Origin: Peterkaempfera bronchialis
GTDB taxonomy: Bacteria > Actinomycetota > Actinomycetes > Streptomycetales > Streptomycetaceae
Reading direction: 5' to 3'
NCBI RefSeq assembly: GCF_003258605.2
Contig: NZ_CP031264.1
Span: forward strand, 3,534,001 to 3,598,000
Length of the DNA: 64,000 nt
Shown: positions 1 to 6,430 of the stretch, one piece after another
How positions within the stretch are numbered: position 1 is the first letter of the stretch
Layout: each line of letters begins with the position of its first letter
The notes under the pieces: generated by a model
The model's input: only the letters and a program-made list of their open reading frames with translations
What the model was told of the DNA's origin: nothing
Database searches by the model: none
Translations under genes and position numbers: made by a program

Positions 1-71
1 TCGCCGAAGCGGAGAACAATCCGGTTTGGAACCACCGAGGAACGTTCGGTAGCATCGAAGACATCACCCAG

Positions 72-155
72 GCGCGGGTGGCGGAATAGGCAGACGCGCT
101 GGATTCAGGTTCCAGTGCCCGAAAGGGCGTGGGGGTTCAACTCCCCCCTCGCGCA
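72..155 (+). tRNA. tRNA-Leu (anticodon CAG)
   Basis: Complete class II tRNA cloverleaf. The acceptor arm GCGCGGG pairs with CTCGCGC. The anticodon stem CTGGA/TCCAG carries a 7-nt loop with CAG at positions 34-36. The long variable arm has a GCCC-GAAA-GGGC hairpin, as expected for leucine tRNA, and the T arm is GGGGG/CCCCC around TTCAACT. The discriminator base is A. CCA is not encoded and would be added post-transcriptionally. It reads CUG, the main leucine codon of high-GC genomes. A strong hairpin follows at once. The 71 bases upstream hold no gene that I can recognise. Confidence 0.97.
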
Positions 156-160
156 CAGTG

Positions 161-196
161 GAAGGCCCCGCAGGTCAGTCGACCTGCGGGGCCTTC
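161..196 (+). terminator. Terminator hairpin after tRNA-Leu
   Basis: A perfect 16-bp stem (161-176 with 181-196) encloses a 4-nt AGTC loop. It starts five bases after the tRNA end and lies before the oppositely oriented kinase gene that ends at 227. It could end transcription from both sides. There is no T-run, as is common in this group. Confidence 0.85.
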
Positions 197-226
197 ACCG
201 TATTGCACCCTCGGTTCGTGGGCGGA

Positions 227-1387
227 TCAGGGCCGGGCGGTCTCGGCGAGCATCGGCAGCGCTGCCCGGACCAGGAAGCCGCCGCCCGGCAGCGGACCGA
301 CCAGCAGGGTGCCGCCGAGCAGCTGGGCCCGCTCCCGCAGGCCCACCAGACCGTGGCCGCCACCGGGCAGCTTCGGTGAGTCGGCGGCGCCGTCCGGCGG
401 CCCATTGCGCACCTCCACCCGCAGCAGGTCCCCCTCGGCCCGCACCCGCACCGCGACCTCGGCGCCCGGGGCGTGCTTGCGGACATTGGTCAGCGCCTCC
501 TGGACGGTCCGGTACGCGGCCCGCTCGACCGCTTCCGGCCAGGTCCGGCCGCCCCACTCCAGCTCGGAGCGGGCGTCGAGACCGCTGCCGTCGATCAGCC
601 GGGGCAGGTCGGCGAGGGTGGGCTGCGGGGTGAGGTCCTGGGTGGAGCCGCCGGCCGCGCGCAGGACGCCGACCATGTGGCGCAGCTCGTCCAGGGTGCG
701 CACCGCCAGCTCGCGGATGGTGCGGGCGGAGTCCCCGGTGGCCGGGTCGGCGGCGCTGACCTGGAGGGCGCCCGCCTGGATGCTGATCAGGCTGACCTGG
801 TGGGAGACCACGTCGTGCATCTCCCGGGCCAGCCTGGCCCGCTCGGTCGCCAGCACCCGGTCGGCCAGCAGCCGCTCCTCGCGGCGGTGGCCTCGGGTCA
901 GCTCGTCCAGCCGTACCGCCAGCTCCTCGCGGGTGCGTACCAGCAGGCCCATCGCGGCGGGGCCGCCGGCCAGCATCAGGCACTCGATCGCATAGAGGGC
1001 GGTGGACCGGTCCAGGGAGATCGGCCAGGAGTCGGCGAGCGGCCAGTGGAAGAACTCCACCAGGGCGAAGAGCGACGCGCAGGCCACGGTGACCGGCGTC
1101 GAGCGGCGGCGGGCGGCGACCGTGTACACCGCCGTCATCGGGGCGATCCAGATGTAGCTCAGAAAGGTGCCGGGCAGGGTGAGCAGCAGCACCGGGACCG
1201 GCCACCGGTTGCGGGCGAGCAGGGCCAGTGTGGCGAGGATCGAGGCGCCGGTCTGGAGGCTGCGGGAGAGGTCGTCGACCAGGGCGGCGTCCAGCAGCGA
1301 CAGCAGCACCGGAACGGCGGTCGCCGACCGGCGGACCCACGGCCGGCGGGAGAGCCGCCCCGGCGGGGCCGTGTCGTCACCGCTCAC
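227..1387 (-). CDS. NarL-type sensor histidine kinase
   Basis: Sensor kinase of 386 aa that would autophosphorylate and pass phosphate to the LuxR-type regulator encoded just upstream. Hydrophobic segments fill residues 23-150, giving about four to five membrane spans with little extracellular sequence. Next comes a charged linker and a HisKA_3 dimerisation helix with the phospho-accepting His at about 191 (REMHDVVSHQ). The ATP-binding domain ends with the glycine motif GGHGLVGLRERA near residue 345. The start is GTG and overlaps the regulator stop as GTGA (1384-1387), so the two are translationally coupled. The signal sensed is not evident. Family assignment is firm; the target regulon is unknown. 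Confidence 0.93.
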   Translation of the reverse strand: MSGDDTAPPGRLSRRPWVRRSATAVPVLLSLLDAALVDDLSRSLQTGASILATLALLARNRWPVPVLLLTLPGTFLSYIWIAPMTAVYTVAARRRSTPVTVACASLFALVEFFHWPLADSWPISLDRSTALYAIECLMLAGGPAAMGLLVRTREELAVRLDELTRGHRREERLLADRVLATERARLAREMHDVVSHQVSLISIQAGALQVSAADPATGDSARTIRELAVRTLDELRHMVGVLRAAGGSTQDLTPQPTLADLPRLIDGSGLDARSELEWGGRTWPEAVERAAYRTVQEALTNVRKHAPGAEVAVRVRAEGDLLRVEVRNGPPDGAADSPKLPGGGHGLVGLRERAQLLGGTLLVGPLPGGGFLVRAALPMLAETARP

Positions 1388-2052
1388 GGCGCGGTGCTCC
1401 CCTGGCTGTGGACCAGCCCCGCCCGATGGGCGATCACCGCCGCCTGCACCCGGTTGGTGGCGCCGAGCTTCCCCAGGATGGCGCTGATGTGGTCCTTGAC
1501 CGTGCCGGTGCCGAGGAAGAGCCGGTCGGCGATCTCGGCGTTGGAGAGCCCCTCGCCCAGCAGCGCCAGCACATCCAGCTCCCGGGTGGTCATGCAGCGC
1601 ACCTGGGCGACCGCCTCGGCGTCCGGTTCGCCGCCGCCGACATAGCCGCCGATCACGGTGGCGGTGACCGCCGGGGAGAGGATGTTGCCGCCGCCGGCCA
1701 GCACCCGCACCGCGTGCACCAGCTGGTCGGGGGCGGTGTCCTTGAGCAGGAAGCCCGCAGCGCCGGCCCGCAGCGCGGTGCCGATGTACTCGTCGGTGTC
1801 GAAGGTGGTGAGCATCGACACGGCGGGCGGGTCCGGGAGTGCCCGCAGCCGCCGCAGCACGGTGAGGCCGTCCAGGTCCGGCATCCGGATGTCCAGCAGC
1901 ACCACCTGGGGGCGGTGGGCGCGTACCGACTGCTCCGCGCCGGTGCCGGAGCAGGTGTCGACCACCTCGATGTCCGGGGCTGAGCCGACGATCAGTCCGA
2001 GGCCGGAGCGGACCAGGACCTCGTCGTCCACGATCACGACGCTGATCGGCAC
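1384..2052 (-). CDS. NarL/LuxR-family response regulator
   Basis: DNA-binding response regulator of 222 aa, partner of the kinase whose gene overlaps its stop codon. The receiver has acidic residues D9/D10, phospho-acceptor D54 (LLDIRMP) and the conserved K104 (FLLKDTAP). A C-terminal LuxR helix-turn-helix follows at about 150-210 (LTTRELDVLALLGEGLSNAE). The frame is open much further upstream, but the GTG at 2052 is chosen because AAGGAGG sits four bases before it and the receiver fold begins at once. The region upstream (2053-2501) probably carries its promoter, back to back with that of the membrane protein at 2502. Confidence 0.93.
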   Translation of the reverse strand: MPISVVIVDDEVLVRSGLGLIVGSAPDIEVVDTCSGTGAEQSVRAHRPQVVLLDIRMPDLDGLTVLRRLRALPDPPAVSMLTTFDTDEYIGTALRAGAAGFLLKDTAPDQLVHAVRVLAGGGNILSPAVTATVIGGYVGGGEPDAEAVAQVRCMTTRELDVLALLGEGLSNAEIADRLFLGTGTVKDHISAILGKLGATNRVQAAVIAHRAGLVHSQGSTAP

Positions 2053-2501
2053 GGTGCCTCCTTGGGAGGGTTCGGTCGTGGAATCGGTCGAAGGGTCGAA
2101 GCGCCGAAGAATCGGCGGGCGCGGGCGCGAGGCCGGCCCCTCACGAGGGTAGGAGGAGAGCGTGCCGACCGCTGCTCCCGCCTTCGGCGGACCCGCCCCC
2201 GCCGAACGGCGGGGGCGCGAATCGCCGCCCGGGGTCACGTCCGCCGGGCGATGCGGCGGCCACCATGGAAGGTAGCGCGTGTCGTACCCCTGACCTCGCG
2301 GCCCGGCTGGTCCCGGGGTCGCTCCGCCGTGATCCGGCGGAGGCGGGCCCCGGCAGGTTCCCGGCCTGGCCGGGTTCCCGGCTCCGGTGGACTCCCGATC
2401 TCGGCGGGCCCCGGCATTGGGTGGCAGCCCACCGGCCGGGACCGGCGGCGTCGCGGAGGCGGCCGGATGCGCTCCGCAAGCCGATCGTTGGGATTGCAGC
2501 C
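2053..2501. other. Divergent intergenic region with GC-rich palindrome
   Basis: About 450 bases without a convincing gene between two divergent genes. The clearest structure is a perfect inverted repeat, CGCCCCCGCCG-AA-CGGCGGGGGCG (2194-2217), an 11-bp stem with a 2-base centre. It could be an operator or a hairpin between the two promoters. I see no clear -35/-10 pair. Frames are open through it on both strands only because of the base composition. Confidence 0.5.
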
Positions 2502-4292
2502 GTGTCCACAGTGAAGCCCCACCCGGGGCCCGGCAGTCACCGGGCGCCGGAGCGCGGCCCCGCGCCGCGCCCGTCGCCGATGGCGTGGCTGCGGCCACGG
2601 GCCGCTGCGGCCACGGTGTGGTATCTGCGGCTGCTGGCGCTGCTCAACCTGGTGGCGGTCGTCTCGGTGCCGTTCCGCAACGAGGTGCGCCGGCACAACG
2701 CCGGTCCGTACTTCACGCCCTATCTGGCGACGGCCGGTCTGGTCTCGGTGGCGCTGGCGCTCTTCCTGGCCGTGGTGATGCGGCGGCGCAAGCGGGCCGG
2801 CTGGATCTTCAACATGCTGCTGGCCGGGCCGCTGCTGGTGCTGTACGCGCTGGCGATGACCAGGGAGGAGTTCCGCCACCACGGCTTCAACTGGTTCTCC
2901 CTCGGCCTGACCGCCCTCTTCGTGCTGGCACTGCTGGTGGGGCGCCGGGAGTTCCGTGCCAAGGGCGACCGCTCCAACCCGGGCCTGGCGCTGGCCGTGC
3001 TCTTCGGCGGCCTGGTGGTGTCCGGTGTGGTGGGCACCCTGCTGGTCACCGCGACCAACACGGCGGCCGGTGCCTCGCTGGGGGACCGGGTGGCCTACAC
3101 CCTGCTGCGGGTGATCACCCTGGTGCCGTCCGCCGACGAGCTCCACACGGTGGTCACCCCGCGCTGGGTGGACGCGGTGATCAATGTGATGGCCGCGCTG
3201 GCCTTCGTACTGGTGCTGTACGCCTGCTTCCGCGCCCCGCGCGGCCGGGAACTGCTCACCGACGAGGACGAGAAGCGGCTCCGCGAACTGCTGGACCGCC
3301 ACGGCGAACGGGACTCGCTCGGCTACTTCGCGCTCCGCCGCGACAAGGCGGTGGTCTGGTCGCCCAGCGGCAAGGCGGCGGTCGCCTACCGGGTGGTCGG
3401 CGGGGTCACGCTGGCCTCCGGCGACCCCATCGGCGACCCGGAGGCGTGGCCGGGAGCCATCGAGCAGTGGTTGCGGGAGGCGCGCGACCATGCTTGGGTG
3501 CCGGCCGTGATGGGGGCGAGCGAGGAGGCGGGCACCGTCTACGCCCGGCATGGGCTGGACGCCCTGGAGCTGGGCGACGAGGCCATCGTGGAGCGGTGCG
3601 ACTTCACCCTGGAGGGCCGCGCCATGCGGGGGGTGCGGCAGGCCCACAACCGCATCCGGCGGACCGGCTGCACGGTGCGCATCCGGCGTCATGAGGCCAT
3701 TCCCGAGGGGGAGATGGCCGCCCTGCTGGAGCGGGCCGACCGCTGGCGGGACAGCGAGACCGAGCGGGGTTTCTCGATGGCGCTGGGCCGGCTCGGCGAC
3801 CCCGCCGACGGCCGCTGCGTGATGGTGGAGTGCCATGACGGTGCGGGTGAGCTGCGGGCGCTGCTGAGCTTTGTCCCCTGGGGGCCGCACGGCCTCTCGC
3901 TGGACCTGATGCGGCGTGATCGCGAGGCCGACAACGGACTGATGGAGTTCATGGTGATCGAGCTGCTCCAGCGGGCGGACGAGGTCGGCGTGGAGCGGGT
4001 CTCGCTGAACTTCGCGATGTTCCGGGCGGTCTTCGAACGCGGCGCGAGGCTGGGGGCCGGGCCGGTGCTGCGGCTCTGGCGCTCGGTGCTGGGCTTCTTC
4101 TCCCGCTGGTGGCAGATCGAGTCGCTGTACCGGGCCAACGCCAAGTACCGGCCGATCTGGGAGCCCCGCTATCTGCTCTTCGAGAAGAGCAGCGAGATCC
4201 CGCGGATCGGCCTGGCCAGCGCCCGCGCGGAGGGGTTCCTGACCGCGCCCAGCCTGCCCTCGCTGTTCCGCCGCCGCCACCGAGCGCGGTGA
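2502..4292 (+). CDS. Lysyl-phosphatidylglycerol-synthase-like membrane protein (DUF2156)
   Basis: Membrane protein of about 596 aa resembling the MprF/LysX family, which uses aminoacyl-tRNA to modify phosphatidylglycerol. The first ~250 residues hold about five to six hydrophobic spans and start after the segment MAWLRPRAAAATVWYLRLL. The C-terminal cytosolic half is a DUF2156 (GNAT-like) domain with motifs such as GGVTLASGDPIGDP and LSLDLMRRD. No tRNA-synthetase domain is present, unlike mycobacterial LysX. The start is uncertain: GTG 2502 is used, and ATG 2580, just before the first span, is a good alternative. A role in lipid charge and resistance to cationic peptides is inferred from the family. 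Confidence 0.8.
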   Translation: MSTVKPHPGPGSHRAPERGPAPRPSPMAWLRPRAAAATVWYLRLLALLNLVAVVSVPFRNEVRRHNAGPYFTPYLATAGLVSVALALFLAVVMRRRKRAGWIFNMLLAGPLLVLYALAMTREEFRHHGFNWFSLGLTALFVLALLVGRREFRAKGDRSNPGLALAVLFGGLVVSGVVGTLLVTATNTAAGASLGDRVAYTLLRVITLVPSADELHTVVTPRWVDAVINVMAALAFVLVLYACFRAPRGRELLTDEDEKRLRELLDRHGERDSLGYFALRRDKAVVWSPSGKAAVAYRVVGGVTLASGDPIGDPEAWPGAIEQWLREARDHAWVPAVMGASEEAGTVYARHGLDALELGDEAIVERCDFTLEGRAMRGVRQAHNRIRRTGCTVRIRRHEAIPEGEMAALLERADRWRDSETERGFSMALGRLGDPADGRCVMVECHDGAGELRALLSFVPWGPHGLSLDLMRRDREADNGLMEFMVIELLQRADEVGVERVSLNFAMFRAVFERGARLGAGPVLRLWRSVLGFFSRWWQIESLYRANAKYRPIWEPRYLLFEKSSEIPRIGLASARAEGFLTAPSLPSLFRRRHRAR

Positions 4293-4296
4293 TGGA

Positions 4297-4318
4297 CCCT
4301 CCGCCGGGGGGCGGAGGG
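4297..4318 (+). terminator. Hairpin terminator after DUF2156 gene
   Basis: A 9-bp perfect stem, CCCTCCGCC (4297-4305) with GGCGGAGGG (4310-4318), and a GGGG loop. It begins five bases after the upstream stop codon. No T-run follows. Confidence 0.65.
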
Positions 4319-4454
4319 GCCGTCACCCTTCAGGGTCGTCCCCGGCGTATCCACCCAGAGGATGACCGGGAGCTGGGTAGCGAGGGTGAGGGAAATCGCG
4401 CCGATGAGCCCTAGCGTGGACCGAAAGCAGACTCGGACCTTCGGGAAGGTGTCC

Positions 4455-5222
4455 GTGAACCTGACAACCCGCACGGGGGGCGTGCAGCGGAGAACCCCGG
4501 CCCCGTATCTACGCCGGGCCGCCGCTGCCGAGTGGGAGGCGCTGTGGTCCACGGTGTGCGGCCGCCTCGCCGGGAAGCGGCTCGGCGCGGTGCCGCTGGC
4601 ACTCACCGCCACCTCCCTGGTGCTCCTCTTCGACCTGGTGCAGCAGCTGCCCGGCGGCGTGGGCCTGGTGGAACGCGTCGGCGTGGTGCGCGGCTCCCAG
4701 CCGCTGGAACTCTCCCTGCTGCGCACCCCGCTGTCGCTCTTCGTCCCGGCGCTCGACCTGCCGGTCTGGGGTGCGCTGGCCCAGGTGCTGGTCGTCTTCG
4801 GCATCGCCGAGATCGTGCTCGGCCGGCGGCAGACCCTCTGCATCGCCTACGCCGGAACGCTGGCCGGAACCCTCTACGCCCGGCTGGCGGTGGACCTCGG
4901 CCCGGACAGCCTGTTCGGCCTGCCGGCCTCCGCCGCCCTGGTCCGCGACTCCGGGCCGTCGGCCGCCGTGGTGGCGCTGGCCATCTGCACGGCCTGGCGG
5001 GCGCGGGCCTGGTGCACCGGCGCCGCGGTGGCGGTGGTGATGGCCGCCGAGGCTGCCATGCTGCCCAATCTGGCAGGTCTTGAGCATCTGGCGGCGGTGG
5101 CCACGGCGGTGCTCACCGCAGCCGTGGGCGAGCTGTTCGGCGGCTACTGGCCCCGGGTGCTGGCCCTGGTCCGGGCCTCGGCCGACACCGCCCGTCCGAC
5201 GGCCGGTGCCCTGACGCCGTGA
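4455..5222 (+). CDS. Rhomboid-like integral membrane protein
   Basis: Membrane protein of 255 aa with about six hydrophobic segments from residue 40 onward. The segment DSGPSAAVV followed later by LEHLAAVATAV recalls the Ser and His helices of actinobacterial rhomboid-like proteins, but a full catalytic G-x-S-G motif is not seen, so protease activity is doubtful. GTG 4455 was chosen because GGGAAGG lies five bases upstream; the frame is open further 5' (ATG 4362). The gene stands alone between a terminator and a convergent ATPase gene only 16 bases away. Family assignment is moderate. Confidence 0.6.
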   Translation: MNLTTRTGGVQRRTPAPYLRRAAAAEWEALWSTVCGRLAGKRLGAVPLALTATSLVLLFDLVQQLPGGVGLVERVGVVRGSQPLELSLLRTPLSLFVPALDLPVWGALAQVLVVFGIAEIVLGRRQTLCIAYAGTLAGTLYARLAVDLGPDSLFGLPASAALVRDSGPSAAVVALAICTAWRARAWCTGAAVAVVMAAEAAMLPNLAGLEHLAAVATAVLTAAVGELFGGYWPRVLALVRASADTARPTAGALTP

Positions 5223-5238
5223 GCGCGGCGGACACCGG

Positions 5239-5958
5239 CTAGGGCAGCAGGTCGAGTTCGGCCCAGACCCGCTTGCCGTCGCCGGGCAGCGACTCGCAGC
5301 CCCAGCGGTCGGTGGTGGCCGAGACCAGCAGCAGGCCCCGGCCGTGCTCCTCCTCCGCGTCGGCGCGGCGGAGCCGGGGACGGGTGCGCCCGGGGTCGTG
5401 TACCGAGAGCCGCAGCACCCGGGGGGCGCCGGGGGCGGGCGGCGGCAGCAGGGAGACCGACAGGGTGACCGAGGAGGCGATCAGCTCCTCGGCCGTGCCA
5501 TGGGTGATCGCGTTGGTCACCAGTTCGCTGAGGACCAGGACGGCGCCGGCTGCGGTGTCCTCGTCCGGGTCGATGCGCCAGGCGGTGAGCAGCCGCCGGA
5601 GGGTGCCCCTGGCGAGCGGTACCGACTCGGGGCGGGCCGCGAGCGCCATCACCATCCGGCGCTGCTGCGGGACGGGCGGCGGGGTCGGCGCGGCATGCGT
5701 GCGGGGTGGCCCGGGGCGGTGCACGGGGGCTCGTTCGGCGGTCGCCCGGGAACCGACCCTGGGGGGATGCACGGCGCGTTCTCCTTCTGCTCCGGTGCCG
5801 CAGGCCGATGCGGGTCCGGAAAGCGGAGACGGGCAGACGGTGTGCGACGGGACGCTGATGGCGCGCATGGCGCGACAGTCCTGATCGTGACGGGTGGACG
5901 GGGGTGATGGGAAGCCATCGCGCAGGCTTTTCTGTCCCGGTGTGCCCGGTGTGCGCAT
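5239..5958 (-). CDS. RsbW-like ATP-binding protein (HATPase_c_2)
   Basis: Protein of 239 aa ending in a single GHKL ATPase domain of the anti-sigma/serine-kinase type, common in Streptomyces where it acts on sigma-factor antagonists or stands alone. The N box is VLVLSELVTNAITHGTAEE, the G1 region is VHDPG and the G2 region is EEHGRGLLLVSA. The first ~95 residues are Pro/Ser/Arg-rich without a domain. ATG 5958 is preceded by GGAG at seven bases; an internal ATG at 5868 (209 aa) has a weaker site. The same ATPase type occurs as the last domain of the large phosphatase at 6412-9285. Confidence 0.82.
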   Translation of the reverse strand: MRTPGTPGQKSLRDGFPSPPSTRHDQDCRAMRAISVPSHTVCPSPLSGPASACGTGAEGERAVHPPRVGSRATAERAPVHRPGPPRTHAAPTPPPVPQQRRMVMALAARPESVPLARGTLRRLLTAWRIDPDEDTAAGAVLVLSELVTNAITHGTAEELIASSVTLSVSLLPPPAPGAPRVLRLSVHDPGRTRPRLRRADAEEEHGRGLLLVSATTDRWGCESLPGDGKRVWAELDLLP

Positions 5959-6007
5959 CGGGTGACTCCGGTGTCGCGGCGGGTTACCGGTGGGCGGCGG
6001 GGGCGGG

Positions 6008-6430
6008 TCAGTCGGCGGCGTTGTAGCGCCGGAGGTAGCCCGCCAGCCGCTCCAGGTCGTCGTCGGCCCAGTCGGTCAGGCGGTCTTCATAGGAGGCCTG
6101 GCGCTGCTCGTACGCCTCCTGGAGCAGGCGCAGGCCCTGCTCGGAGGGCCGCAGGATCTGCCCCCGGTGGTCGCCGGGGTCGGCGTCGCGGACGATCAGG
6201 CCCAGCCGCTCCAGGGCGGCGGTCTGCCGGCTGACGGTGGACTTGTCGAGCATGAAGTGTGCGGCCAGGTCGGTGGCCCGGCAGCCGCCGCTCTCCACCA
6301 TGTGGTCGAGCATGCTGTAGGTGACCAGCGAGAGCTGCGGGTGGAGCTGGGCGGCCCGGGTGCGGGCGCGGCGGGCGAAGGCGGTCAGTTCGCGCTGGAT
6401 GGTGTCGATCGTCACGTCGCGGGACGGCAT
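6008..6430 (-). CDS. MarR-family transcriptional regulator
   Basis: Winged-helix regulator of 140 aa. The recognition region is CRATDLAAHFMLDKSTVSRQ, followed by the wing VRDADPGDHRGQILRPSEQG. ATG 6430 is chosen because AAGGAG lies eight bases upstream; the in-frame GTG 6439 is too close to that site. Upstream is an imperfect palindrome GTTGCATGATACAAC (6452-6466), the kind of site MarR proteins bind to control themselves. Its first codons overlap the 3' end of the large phosphatase gene on the same strand. The gene regulated, other than itself, is not evident. Confidence 0.9.
   Translation of the reverse strand: MPSRDVTIDTIQRELTAFARRARTRAAQLHPQLSLVTYSMLDHMVESGGCRATDLAAHFMLDKSTVSRQTAALERLGLIVRDADPGDHRGQILRPSEQGLRLLQEAYEQRQASYEDRLTDWADDDLERLAGYLRRYNAAD

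Noticed and set aside
72-196. tRNA-Leu as an integration (att) site
   Set aside because: No second copy of the tRNA 3' end was found in the window and no integrase gene is nearby.
129-1645. Long plus-strand reading frames opposite the two-component genes
   Set aside because: They are antisense shadows caused by high GC; composition is Arg/Pro/Gly-rich without domains, whereas the minus-strand frames have clear kinase and regulator motifs.
2235-4280. Long minus-strand frame opposite the DUF2156 gene
   Set aside because: No recognisable domain, and the opposite strand has membrane helices and family motifs.
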